Origin: a virus | DNA length: 20,870 bases | Strand: one strand, 5' to 3' | Virus record (IMG/VR): IMGVR_UViG_3300032304_000235 | Span: 1 to 20,870 of that record | In this document: positions 1 to 5,820 of the stretch, piece by piece | Numbering within the stretch: position 1 is the first letter of the stretch | How the letters are laid out: each line of letters begins with the position of its first letter | Notes under the pieces: generated by a model | What the model was told of the DNA's origin: nothing | Databases searched by the model: none | The model's input: only the letters and a program-made list of their open reading frames with translations | Program-made: the position numbers and the translations under genes

Positions 1-158
1 GCAAGTCGGTTTATTGAGAGTGACCAATCCTCTCGGTGCGTCATGATCTGAGCTAACAGGCCGCGAGCTTTGAGGCTCAAGCGATTGTCACGCATCCAAG
101 CGTTTGGTATTTGCACAAATTGGTCATCAAATGTGTGATGCCCTCTAATTAGTGGCAT
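1..158 (-). CDS. Helix-turn-helix replication protein (replisome-organiser-like), N-terminal part
   Basis: Reading the minus strand from the ATG at 158 gives 52 codons that run off the left edge. The protein starts MPLIRGHHTFDDQF and continues with IPNAWMRD, LSLKARGLLAQIM and DWSLSINRLA. This is the N-terminus of the winged-helix proteins that many actinophages carry beside their replication genes; they are thought to bind origin DNA or load the replisome (family knowledge, recalled, not searched). LSLKARGLLAQIM resembles the first helix of the fold and WSLSINRLA its second. The start lies just below a hairpin (162-184) that overlaps its ribosome-binding region, and no strong Shine-Dalgarno is visible. 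The C-terminal part is outside the window, so the exact role stays open. Confidence 0.7.
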   Translation of the reverse strand, partial: MPLIRGHHTFDDQFVQIPNAWMRDNRLSLKARGLLAQIMTHREDWSLSINRL

Positions 159-161
159 TGC

Positions 162-248
162 TTACTGCCTATCTTCGGCAGTAAACTTATGACTGCCGAT
201 ACTTTGACTATCGGTTTGCGGGTCAAGGGTGGATAGCTCTTGGCCCGC
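162..248 (-). promoter_or_regulatory. Three consecutive hairpins in the leader of the helix-turn-helix gene
   Basis: Three inverted repeats follow one another: TTACTGCC (162-169) with GGCAGTAA (177-184), loop 7; CCGATA (196-201) with TATCGG (209-214), loop 7; and a 10-bp stem 218-227 with 239-248, nine pairs plus one G-T, loop 11. They fill most of the non-coding gap between the methyltransferase reading frames and the ATG at 158. The first hairpin ends three bases from that ATG and would cover the ribosome-binding site. None is followed by a clean T-tract on the minus strand, so they are not obvious terminators. Translational control or an operator is inference. Confidence 0.45.
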
Positions 249-258
249 TTCTATTCTA

Positions 259-387
259 TCACTCACCAGCAACCCACCTAACGGCTTGAGGCAGAGTCAC
301 GCTGTGCATTGAGCCTGGCTTCTGCTGAGAGCTGGTTAGATTATCTGTGAAAGTGTCACTAACTGTTGGAGTTGGAAGATTCACTTG
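259..387 (-). pseudogene. Out-of-frame continuation of the methyltransferase C-terminal ORF
   Basis: Below the G10 tract, the frame one base over from the annotated ORF is open for 42 codons and stops with TGA at 261-259. Its translation contains VNLPTPTVSDTFTDN, SSQQKPGSMHSVTLPQAV and RWVAGE. LPTPT-type segments recur within the methyltransferase ORF itself (LPTPVTTDG, LPTPTTRDYKDG), so this looks like genuine family sequence, not a chance frame. With nine or twelve G in the tract, the ORF would read straight into it. It has no good start of its own; an internal ATG (GSMHSV) exists but lacks a clear Shine-Dalgarno. It is either a real C-terminal extension reached by slippage or after a homopolymer miscall, or a decayed remnant. 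Confidence 0.6.
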
Positions 388-1297
388 CCCCCCCCCCGCG
401 TGGTAGAGCAACACCCGCTAGCAGCACTCTGAGTGCAAGCTCTGCCTGCTGTGGGACTACGCCATTACCACAGGCCTTGAGCTCGTCATTGCGTGACAAG
501 CCAACATCGGTAATCCAACCCTCTGGCAAGCCCATCATCCACTCTGTAAAGGCACTAGAGAGCCTGTGAGCGCCCTCTTTGCCATCTGGCTTGGTCGGAG
601 CTGGAGCAGGTCTGCCAAGGGCTTCTTCCCATCGGCGTATTGCTGGTTCAAACTTGCCCCAGTTGGTTGCAGACACCTCACCGCTGTTGAAAACTGCTCT
701 GGCAACTGTGTCGGTCTGGACTACTCCATCTCGCTCGTGTGGTTCTGTGCCGTCTTTGTAATCACGAGTTGTCGGGGTTGGCAACATTTTATTTCTTCTT
801 CGTGCACCCTTGCCATTTTGCCTAGCCTTATTAGCCGATAGATCAGTTTTTTCCCAGGTTTCTTTTGGCATTTCCAGAATTGCGGTTATGGATTGAAGCT
901 GCAAAGAATTCCTAGTGGCTACCTGATTAGCTACATCAACAGGCTTACCGTCAGTTGTGACTGGGGTAGGCAATACTGTTACTGCTAAAGCGTTCTCTAG
1001 GTTCTGGGGTTGCTTAGGGTCACGAGCGTAGATTTTATTGTTTCTGTCCTCACCATGTTGGGCCCTAGTTGTTGGAAGGGTAGCCAATGATGAAAACTCT
1101 AAATCGGTTATGGGGTGCACCTGCATCGGCAGCTCGAACACCTGTCCATTTAGCGTCATACCCGATGTCGGCCAAGTCTCCGAGAACAGCTCCCAATGCT
1201 CGCAGAGCAGGTTCGCCATCCCCGCTTTCTCCCATACACCACGGGCAGGATTCCAAATGAGGGTTGGTTGCTGTTGCACTAAGTAGTCCTCTGACAT
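359..1297 (-). CDS. C5 cytosine methyltransferase, C-terminal subunit (target recognition region, motifs IX-X)
   Basis: 312 residues from the ATG at 1297; a TTG two codons upstream is less likely. The N-terminal part has LFSETWPTSGMTLNGQVFELP, typical of phage Dcm-like proteins. Low-complexity LPTP segments follow (LPTPVTTDG, LPTPTTRDYKDG), then GKFEPAIRRWEEALGRPAPAP, a motif IX-like HRLSSAFTEWMMGLPEGW and motif X GNGVVPQQAELALR near residues 277-290. It lacks the cofactor loop and catalytic Cys, which are in the upstream ORF, so it should act only together with that subunit. A division of motifs I-VIII versus TRD/IX/X is known for M.AquI (alpha/beta). Its start lies inside the codons for ENVRG of the upstream gene, and the first 78 codons or so are read out of frame over it. 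The C-terminus after the G10 tract (ASESSNSNS) may be an off-frame tail. Confidence 0.8.
   Translation of the reverse strand: MSEDYLVQQQPTLIWNPARGVWEKAGMANLLCEHWELFSETWPTSGMTLNGQVFELPMQVHPITDLEFSSLATLPTTRAQHGEDRNNKIYARDPKQPQNLENALAVTVLPTPVTTDGKPVDVANQVATRNSLQLQSITAILEMPKETWEKTDLSANKARQNGKGARRRNKMLPTPTTRDYKDGTEPHERDGVVQTDTVARAVFNSGEVSATNWGKFEPAIRRWEEALGRPAPAPTKPDGKEGAHRLSSAFTEWMMGLPEGWITDVGLSRNDELKACGNGVVPQQAELALRVLLAGVALPRGGGASESSNSNS
388..397. repeat. Homopolymer tract of ten C (ten G on the coding strand)
   Basis: Ten consecutive C on the plus strand are read as G10 in the methyltransferase C-terminal ORF, where they encode Gly-Gly-Gly plus the first base of an Ala codon. The length decides the frame below: ten ends the protein at 361-359, nine or twelve extends it to 261-259. 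Such tracts are prone both to replication slippage and to sequencing or assembly error. Confidence 0.9.
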
Positions 1298-1631
1298 TTT
1301 CAATTACCACCAATCTAGGTTTGATTTGTTCTATTGCTCTTGCGAACTCGCTCCAAAGTCCGCTTCTTGTTCCATCTTTCATCCCTGCTCGCTTGCCAGC
1401 TAGGGATAAGTCTTGGCAGGGAAACCCGCCTGTGAGGATGTCAACAGGCTCAACTGAGGTAAAGTCAACCTTGCTCACATCGCGGTAGTTTGGCACACCT
1501 GGAAAGTGCTTGTCCAAGATTTTGGAGGGTGCATCTTCCCACTCACAATGCCAAGCAACTTCAGCACCTGTCACATTTATCACAGCTAGGTCTAAGCCAC
1601 CATAGCCACTGAATAAGCTCCCGATTTTCAT
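1065..1631 (-). CDS. C5 cytosine methyltransferase, catalytic subunit (motifs I-VIII)
   Basis: 188 residues. Motif I is SLFSGYGGLDLA (5-16), binding S-adenosylmethionine. Motif IV is GGFPCQDLSLAGKRAG with the catalytic nucleophile Cys72. Motif VI is ENVRG (111-115), and a motif VIII-like APHNRFRVFIIG lies near 172-183. A CPWC pair sits at 129-132. The protein stops soon after motif VIII and so lacks target recognition domain and motifs IX-X, which the next ORF supplies in the +1 frame. The ATG overlaps the stop of the 73-aa gene (ATGA), indicating coupled translation. Likely roles are self-modification against host restriction or epigenetic control; no cognate restriction enzyme is evident. 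The specificity cannot be read from sequence. Confidence 0.88.
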   Translation of the reverse strand: MKIGSLFSGYGGLDLAVINVTGAEVAWHCEWEDAPSKILDKHFPGVPNYRDVSKVDFTSVEPVDILTGGFPCQDLSLAGKRAGMKDGTRSGLWSEFARAIEQIKPRLVVIENVRGLLSATATNPHLESCPWCMGESGDGEPALRALGAVLGDLADIGYDAKWTGVRAADAGAPHNRFRVFIIGYPSNN

Positions 1632-1849
1632 TGCTCGCGTTCTCTCATTGTGATAAATGCTTTGCGAGCGTTGTAGTCTCTAGCTCCACCAGCCCAGCGA
1701 CCAGCATTGAAGTAAAGCTTTTGCAAGTCCTCGCGCAACTCAAGCAGCTCAGGCCCAGTGAGTATCTTGTATCCATCGAGCGCGGCAATCCTCATGTCTC
1801 GCGCTAGTGCCTCAGTTTTAGATGAGGTAGCTTGGTGGCTCCGTTTCAT
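1628..1849 (-). CDS. Small hypothetical protein, 73 aa
   Basis: Unrecognised, mainly helical and charged, with ELLELREDLQKLYFNAGRWAG in the middle and a basic end (KAFITMREREQ). It starts inside the 3' end of the HNH gene (32-bp overlap) and its stop shares four bases with the methyltransferase start (ATGA). Such tight packing supports a real, co-translated gene. No catalytic motif, membrane segment or cysteine is visible. A partner or modulator of the downstream methyltransferase is possible from position alone. Confidence 0.6.
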   Translation of the reverse strand: MKRSHQATSSKTEALARDMRIAALDGYKILTGPELLELREDLQKLYFNAGRWAGGARDYNARKAFITMREREQ

Positions 1850-2156
1850 GTTTCTCCCCTTTGTCAGTTAAGTAATACCAGCGTTTTGCATAGTTGTCAA
1901 AAACAGGCGCTGATGGTGATGCAAACTTGCTCAGCTTGTGTCCTAGATCTCTTGCCCAAGATGCAACAGCAGCGTCAGACTCCATCCTGCCGTTGTAATC
2001 GGCACAGACCATGATGCAATTTTGCAAGGTGTCTAGGGCTTTGTAGCTTCCCATTCCCCTGTTGGCTCGGTGGTGAGGCACTAGGTCTGTTTCCTGACCG
2101 CAATGCCAGCACCATGCATCTCTGTCTCTAAGTTTCTTGATGTCACTATTCTTCAT
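1818..2156 (-). CDS. HNH-type nuclease-like protein
   Basis: 112 residues. CWHC (16-19) begins a zinc-finger-like loop, followed by LVPHHRANRGMG with the His pair at 28-29, LQNCIMVC with Asn46 and Cys51, and ADYNGRMESD with Asn55. This is the actinophage HNH pattern with CxxC, HHRxNRGMG and NGxxESD. The second metal pair is incomplete: Tyr54 stands where a Cys would complete C51xxC. Family HNH proteins nick or cut DNA in packaging, recombination or homing; here the position in the early recombination and methylation cluster suggests DNA processing. Start ATG at 2156, three bases after the preceding gene. Confidence 0.72.
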   Translation of the reverse strand: MKNSDIKKLRDRDAWCWHCGQETDLVPHHRANRGMGSYKALDTLQNCIMVCADYNGRMESDAAVASWARDLGHKLSKFASPSAPVFDNYAKRWYYLTDKGEKHETEPPSYLI

Positions 2157-2159
2157 GCC

Positions 2160-2486
2160 TCAAAGTCTAGCCTCGGCTTGCGTTAGCTTTGCCTGGGTAG
2201 CAAGTGCGATCATCGCTGTCTCAATCGCCTTGATTTTGACCTTGACTCTGTTGAACTCAGCCCGTCTCAAATCGCGCTGTAAGCGTTTCTCAGCCGATTC
2301 CAGCTTAGATAGCGCCTCTCTGTCCCTAACTGTGCCTTCAGCCCGTATAAAGGCTTTCTGCTCGGTTGTATCTAGTTCGTATTCTGCCTCTGCAAGCAAC
2401 CGCTCTGCCTCAAAGAGAGCAGTCGCGCCCTTTTGGTTCTCGGCAATCAGCTCAGAGAGCTGCTGTTGAATGTCTGTCGGGTTCAC
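2160..2486 (-). CDS. Coiled-coil protein of the recombination cluster
   Basis: 108 residues, almost entirely predicted helix with heptad-like runs (LFEAERLLAEAEYELDTTEQ, LSKLESAEKRLQRDLRRAEF). No membrane segment or catalytic motif. It starts at GTG 2486, overlapping the stop of the annealing-protein gene by four bases (GTGA), so the two are probably made together. Small helical proteins in this position are common in actinophages and have no assigned function; an accessory role in recombination is inferred from position only. Confidence 0.65.
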   Translation of the reverse strand: MNPTDIQQQLSELIAENQKGATALFEAERLLAEAEYELDTTEQKAFIRAEGTVRDREALSKLESAEKRLQRDLRRAEFNRVKVKIKAIETAMIALATQAKLTQAEARL

Positions 2487-2998
2487 TTTGCAGTTTTGCC
2501 CTTAGCTGTGATCGCGTCAAGCACCTGCTTAGGAGCCTGGTTGCGTAGCGCCTCGGCATAGAGCCCTCTGACCTCTGCCTTGGTGTCCATCTCGTCAAGC
2601 TTTGCCATCCAGTCAAGCGTTGCGTGGTCTGCAACGCCCTGAACCTTTTGCATTTCCTCTCGGCTTGCCAAAGTCTTAGGGTCTTTGTTCATTGAGTAGC
2701 CCATAATCATCAAGGCGCGACCAAGGCTGCTGCTCTCTGCATTAGGAAGGGCCGCTACATTGTTTGCACCGCCTGTGCCATCAGTCTCACTTGCATAGCC
2801 AGTTGCTTTGGCGAGGTTGTTTGCCTGATCACCAGAGGATAGGTAAATCGTTGTTTTGACAACCCAAGTCTTAGGGCCTTCTTGGTATGCATCCGAGTTA
2901 GCCCAGTCGGTGACAATCCTGCCGTCAGGATAGTCCTGATGAAACTTTGCCAATCTCTCGGCAACGGTAGCGTAGCTTTCAAGATCAAAGCGTGCCAT
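2483..2998 (-). CDS. Single-strand annealing protein-like (ERF/Sak-type) recombination protein
   Basis: 171 residues. The N-terminus (YATVAERLAKFHQDYPDGRIVT) and the central NAESSSLGRALMIMGYSMN match the pattern of phage recombination proteins with a conserved N-A-E-T/S-S-x-x-G-R-A-L signature. A basic C-terminal tail (ITAKGKTAK) follows a helical segment. These proteins are thought to bind single-stranded DNA and promote annealing beside a phage exonuclease. Here a YqaJ-type exonuclease lies two small genes upstream in the same operon, supporting a Red-like pair. The assignment rests on recalled motif similarity, and a different single-strand DNA binding function is possible. Start ATG 2998 directly follows the preceding stop. 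Confidence 0.6.
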   Translation of the reverse strand: MARFDLESYATVAERLAKFHQDYPDGRIVTDWANSDAYQEGPKTWVVKTTIYLSSGDQANNLAKATGYASETDGTGGANNVAALPNAESSSLGRALMIMGYSMNKDPKTLASREEMQKVQGVADHATLDWMAKLDEMDTKAEVRGLYAEALRNQAPKQVLDAITAKGKTAK

Positions 2999-3298
2999 TT
3001 ATTTTCCCTCTTTCTTTCTGTTGTTATACCACGCTAGAAAGGCTGATGCCTCGTAAGCGATGTCGGGCTCAATGAGCTTGGTGTGAACTCCTAGAATCTC
3101 TAGGTTTGTTGAAACTGCCTCGTTGTAGTGCTGCTGTGACTTGTTAATCTTGTGCTGCTCGTCAAACACCTTTGCCATGTTCGTCAGCAGGGTGAGTAGG
3201 TCTAGTGCTCCATTGCGTAGCTTGTGGAACTCTCGGTGAATCCAGATTACATAACCTGCCAGCAGAGCGACTGCGAGGCTGAGTAGGAGCTCAATCAT
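2999..3298 (-). CDS. Small membrane-anchored protein with helical cytoplasmic part
   Basis: From ATG 3298 the protein has 99 residues: an N-terminal membrane segment (LLLSLAVALLAGYVIWI, about 4-20) then a charged helical region. The longer reading from TTG 3319 or ATG 3310 is possible. ATG 3298 is preferred because it overlaps the upstream stop (ATGATTGA), puts the anchor at the N-terminus and has GGGACAGAGG upstream. Function not recognised. Its place in the recombination operon, between exonuclease and annealing protein, is unusual for a membrane protein. Confidence 0.6.
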   Translation of the reverse strand: MIELLLSLAVALLAGYVIWIHREFHKLRNGALDLLTLLTNMAKVFDEQHKINKSQQHYNEAVSTNLEILGVHTKLIEPDIAYEASAFLAWYNNRKKEGK

Positions 3299-3494
3299 CC
3301 TCTGTCCCATCCTCGACAAATCTCCAGCCTGATGACATCCACAGAGACTCTTGCAGGTTGTGCAGATACACTCGCTCGACTTGCTTGAGTTCGTTTAGCA
3401 CAATGCCCTTGACCTGGCCTGTGACAAAGGTTGGGTTTTCTTCATCGCCTCTGTCATTTAGCAGCGTCACCTGATCACCGAGGAAAACTTGCAT
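3291..3494 (-). CDS. Small hypothetical protein, 67 aa
   Basis: Compact, probably beta-rich (MQVFLGDQVTLLNDRGDEENP, QVKGIVLNELKQVERVYLHN) with an acidic tail (EDGTEDD). The alternation of strands and turns suggests a small barrel, but no family is recognised. Its ATG shares one base with the stop of the exonuclease gene (TAATG), and its 3' end overlaps the next gene, so it is translated within the recombination operon. Confidence 0.6.
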   Translation of the reverse strand: MQVFLGDQVTLLNDRGDEENPTFVTGQVKGIVLNELKQVERVYLHNLQESLWMSSGWRFVEDGTEDD

Positions 3495-4378
3495 TACTTG
3501 CCTTTCTTGACAACTAAGTAAGGCACACCGTCTCTGCGAGCCTGTCTTGAGGCTAGTCTAATTTGCTGTCCGTCTGCAACAATGTATGCGTGTTTTGCGT
3601 TGCCCATCAAGTCCAAAACCCAAGACTTCATCTGGTTGAACTTCGCCTCTGCTGCCTCAAACTCCTGCTGAGCAAGAGCGAGCTGGTGCAGTCCGTCAAT
3701 CTCAATCTCGCTATCGTCAATCAGCGGGTGCATCTTGCGAATGACCTCATAGGTTGACTCTGCACCGTCATAATCAGGCTTGGTGTCATTCACCACATGA
3801 GACATAAAGCGCTTTGCAGCGTCTAGTTGCACTTGCTCGGTAAAGTCATCGCGCTCAACCCAGAACTCTTGCCAAGTCATCCCAGCAACAGCGACAACAA
3901 CTGCGCGGTCAATCTTCATCACCATCATGTAGTGCCTAACCTGTGCCTCATAGGTAGGCGGTAGCGACTCAAAGGATGTGCGAGCAGTCTTGACCTCAAC
4001 CACAAGCCATTCGCCTGTCTTGCGGTGTCGCGCTAGAGCGTCAGGGTTAGCGTGCAACCAAGGGTATTCACAGTCCTGGTAAGTGCCAGTCACAAAGACC
4101 TCATACTCAGGGTGCTCTTCTGCCCAGAGCTTTAGAATCGGCTCTTCAAAGGCCTGTCCAAATCGCACAGCCCAGTTGGTCAGCGGCGGGTTCTCAATCT
4201 TGCCTGTTTTCTTAGCCCACAGCGCATAAGCAGACTCCCAAGGGTTCAGCCCCATGATTGTCCCAATCTCTGATCCACCCAAGCTGTCAGACCTGGCTTC
4301 ATGCCAAGCGCTAGTGCCTGATTCAAAGACTCCGACTAGTTTTGCCCCGTTGAAATCTGCTGGTGCGTGAAGTTCCAT
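3494..4378 (-). CDS. YqaJ-type phage exonuclease (recombination nuclease)
   Basis: 294 residues. WHEAR (25-29) with GGSEIGTIMGLNPWESAYAL (34-53) is the N-terminal signature. GQAFEEPI (74-81), HANPDAL with Asp113, and VVEVKT with Glu128 and Lys130 form the PD-(D/E)xK metal site. Gln146 and Tyr150 in QVRHYM complete the YqaJ/lambda-exonuclease pattern. The enzyme resects double-stranded ends so that the annealing protein, encoded in the same operon, can pair single strands. The C-terminal part contains a coiled-coil-like stretch (LALAQQEFEAAEAKFNQ). Start ATG 4378 has a strong site AAAGAGGA five bases upstream. It is the first gene of the left-running early operon and diverges from the whiB genes. 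Confidence 0.85.
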   Translation of the reverse strand: MELHAPADFNGAKLVGVFESGTSAWHEARSDSLGGSEIGTIMGLNPWESAYALWAKKTGKIENPPLTNWAVRFGQAFEEPILKLWAEEHPEYEVFVTGTYQDCEYPWLHANPDALARHRKTGEWLVVEVKTARTSFESLPPTYEAQVRHYMMVMKIDRAVVVAVAGMTWQEFWVERDDFTEQVQLDAAKRFMSHVVNDTKPDYDGAESTYEVIRKMHPLIDDSEIEIDGLHQLALAQQEFEAAEAKFNQMKSWVLDLMGNAKHAYIVADGQQIRLASRQARRDGVPYLVVKKGK

Positions 4379-4410
4379 GTGTCCTCTTTCTTAGATAGGG
4401 TTAGCCTACG

Positions 4411-4683
4411 ATGAGCCTCAGACATTTAGGAATCTTGACCAGCGATTACTTAGCATTGTTGGCCTCGATTCAGGCTAACGGTAACAAAGTCCCTTGTGAG
4501 TGGCAACCTGAGCTTTGGTTTCCAGAGGACATTCCAGAGCCAAGCAAGCGAGCGGAGGCAACTAAAGAGGCCCTCAAAGGTTGTAAGGCTTGCCCCGTAA
4601 AAGATGAGTGTTTCGACTACGCCCTAGAGTCCAATCAAAAGCATGGCATTTGGGGTGGCTCTTTGCCTTCAGAGCGGATTTGA
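4411..4683 (+). CDS. WhiB-family Fe-S transcription regulator (first copy)
   Basis: 90 residues with the four cluster ligands Cys29, Cys58, Cys61 and Cys67 (C-x28-C-x2-C-x5-C) and the turn GIWGG at 79-83. WPEL-like WQPELWFPED follows the first Cys. The family holds a 4Fe-4S cluster, binds the sigma factor and modulates transcription; phage copies such as WhiBTM4 interfere with host WhiB2 and affect septation and superinfection. The basic tail after GIWGG is very short (SLPSERI), so independent DNA binding is doubtful. A poor AGGG lies ten bases before the ATG; no good -35 is seen. It is divergent from the exonuclease gene (32-bp gap) and its end carries the promoter of the second copy. Confidence 0.9.
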   Translation: MSLRHLGILTSDYLALLASIQANGNKVPCEWQPELWFPEDIPEPSKRAEATKEALKGCKACPVKDECFDYALESNQKHGIWGGSLPSERI

Positions 4684-4709
4684 CATCTCCTGCATTTGTT
4701 AGCTATCTT
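4680..4709 (+). promoter_or_regulatory. Near-consensus promoter for the second whiB, leaderless
   Basis: TTGACA at 4680-4685 is a perfect -35, followed 18 bases later by TATCTT (4704-4709) as -10. Transcription starting about seven bases downstream would begin at 4716, the A of the ATG of the second whiB. Leaderless mRNAs of this kind are frequent in Actinobacteria, and no real Shine-Dalgarno precedes that ATG. The -35 overlaps the last bases of the first whiB. Confidence 0.6.
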
Positions 4710-4715
4710 GCAGGT

Positions 4716-5051
4716 ATGAAAGTTGAACAAGCATTTACAGCCCTAGCAGATGGCATCAAAGAGCATGGAGCGCCTATCTGCCAGCAAACAGATCCTGAGT
4801 ATTGGTTTCCTGAGGCGGGTGGCGAGCGTTATGAGTCACTAGTTGCCAAGAAGTATTGCGGTGAGTGTCCTGTGCAGATGCAATGTGCTCTCTACGCCAT
4901 AACAGCAGGTGAGGATTACGGCATTTGGGGTGGTCTGAATGACCGTCAAAGAGTTGATGTAAGGAACGGCAAGATTACGCTAGAGCAAGCTCTTAGAGTC
5001 TCTGAGGTTAGGTCAGCTAAAGTGCGACTGCCTATTTCACATCGTCAGTAG
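4716..5051 (+). CDS. WhiB-family Fe-S transcription regulator (second copy)
   Basis: 111 residues from ATG 4716. Ligands are Cys22, Cys48, Cys51 and Cys57 (C-x25-C-x2-C-x5-C), with EYWFPEAGG after the first Cys and GIWGG at 69-73. The C-terminal extension (RQRVDVRNGKITLEQALR, then a basic tail) is longer than in the first copy and could contact DNA. The open frame extends upstream to 4608, but that part reads over the first whiB and carries no family sequence; ATG 4716 sits at the predicted start of a leaderless transcript. The last 20 bases overlap tail-to-tail with the left-running membrane gene. Two adjacent copies may control the lytic decision or block superinfection (inference). Confidence 0.9.
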   Translation: MKVEQAFTALADGIKEHGAPICQQTDPEYWFPEAGGERYESLVAKKYCGECPVQMQCALYAITAGEDYGIWGGLNDRQRVDVRNGKITLEQALRVSEVRSAKVRLPISHRQ

Positions 5052-5388
5052 CGTCAGACTCATACAAGTCATCATCGCCGTCATAGACAACATCATCAAA
5101 ATCAAACTTGCCATCTTGAGTCACCTTTAGGGCATCCTCAACAGCCTCGCTGTCGGATTTTGCAACGGCAGCGCGGAAAGCATTGCTAATGTCTTGAAGC
5201 TCCAGAGTCCCGCGCCAGGCGATTGCCACTCCCAAAGTCGTTGCCACTACCGCAAAAGCTGACCCGATACCTACTAGAGCACCCATCCAAACATCACCAG
5301 CGACAGCACCAATAGCTGTGCCTCCAAACGCTGTTGCCATGACTAGTCCAAGTGATCTGACAAGAATCTGCTTGATTGTTTCTTTCAC
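5032..5388 (-). CDS. Two-segment membrane protein, holin candidate
   Basis: 118 residues from GTG 5388, which overlaps the endopeptidase stop (GTGA) behind a good AAGGAG. Two hydrophobic segments, about 12-32 (LGLVMATAFGGTAIGAVAG) and 36-58 (GALVGIGSAFAVVATTLGVA), are followed by a helical and then strongly acidic tail (FDFDDVVYDGDDD). The positive N-terminus with two segments fits a class II-like holin, which would release the endolysin. Adjacent small membrane genes are also candidates, so which one is the holin cannot be decided. Its 3' end overlaps the second whiB by 20 bp, convergently. Confidence 0.6.
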   Translation of the reverse strand: MKETIKQILVRSLGLVMATAFGGTAIGAVAGDVWMGALVGIGSAFAVVATTLGVAIAWRGTLELQDISNAFRAAVAKSDSEAVEDALKVTQDGKFDFDDVVYDGDDDLYESDATDDVK

Positions 5389-5816
5389 TTGTTCTCCTTG
5401 ATAAATTGAATCGGATCCTGCTTCACGCTAGTGCTCCCAAAGACACCCTTGAGTTCCTTGCTGACGGTTAGATGCAGGTGGCTCCCGCTGCTCGCTGATC
5501 CTGTGTTGCCCACAAAGCCGATTGTGTCACCCTCTTGAACCTTTGTGCCTACCGCTAGTCCCTCTGCCTTTAGGTGGCAGAATCCGACATAGTAGAGCTT
5601 GGCATCCTTACCCATAACCCTGAGCACCGAGACATTGCCTAGCACCTGGCTGAACTGTTGCAGGACAATAGTGCCGTTGGCGATTGCAGGGATAGGTGTG
5701 CCTTCTGGCTTAGCCCAGTCAACGCCGCTGTGCGGTTGCATACCGTTCTTTTTGCGGAACTCTGAGAGTGTGCCAAAGCGACCTGTGATGAACTTAGGCT
5801 CAAATGGGAATCGCAT
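5385..5816 (-). CDS. M23-family zinc endopeptidase (endolysin)
   Basis: 143 residues, a single catalytic domain. Zinc ligands are His29 and Asp33 in HSGVDW and His115 in SGSHLHL; His81 (FCHL) and His113 are the expected catalytic histidines. Phage M23 (lysostaphin-type) enzymes cut peptide cross-bridges of peptidoglycan. There is no separate wall-binding domain and no signal peptide, so export would depend on a holin. It may instead serve in tail-tip entry, but the surrounding small membrane proteins make lysis the better guess. Upstream gene is five bases away; the start has only a weak ribosome-binding site. Confidence 0.85.
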   Translation of the reverse strand: MRFPFEPKFITGRFGTLSEFRKKNGMQPHSGVDWAKPEGTPIPAIANGTIVLQQFSQVLGNVSVLRVMGKDAKLYYVGFCHLKAEGLAVGTKVQEGDTIGFVGNTGSASSGSHLHLTVSKELKGVFGSTSVKQDPIQFIKENK

Positions 5817-5820
5817 AGGT

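Noticed and set aside
218-258. Ten-pair hairpin as a terminator of the methyltransferase transcript
   Set aside because: On the minus strand it is followed by AAACCG, not T; on the plus strand no gene precedes it.
1065-1297. A single methyltransferase gene broken by one frameshift
   Set aside because: The two halves overlap by about 230 bases with family sequence in both frames, so one inserted or missing base would not restore a normal single chain without loss.
4608-4715. Longer N-terminus for the second WhiB
   Set aside because: The added 36 residues are read over the first whiB in another frame and have no WhiB features; the predicted transcript start is at 4716.
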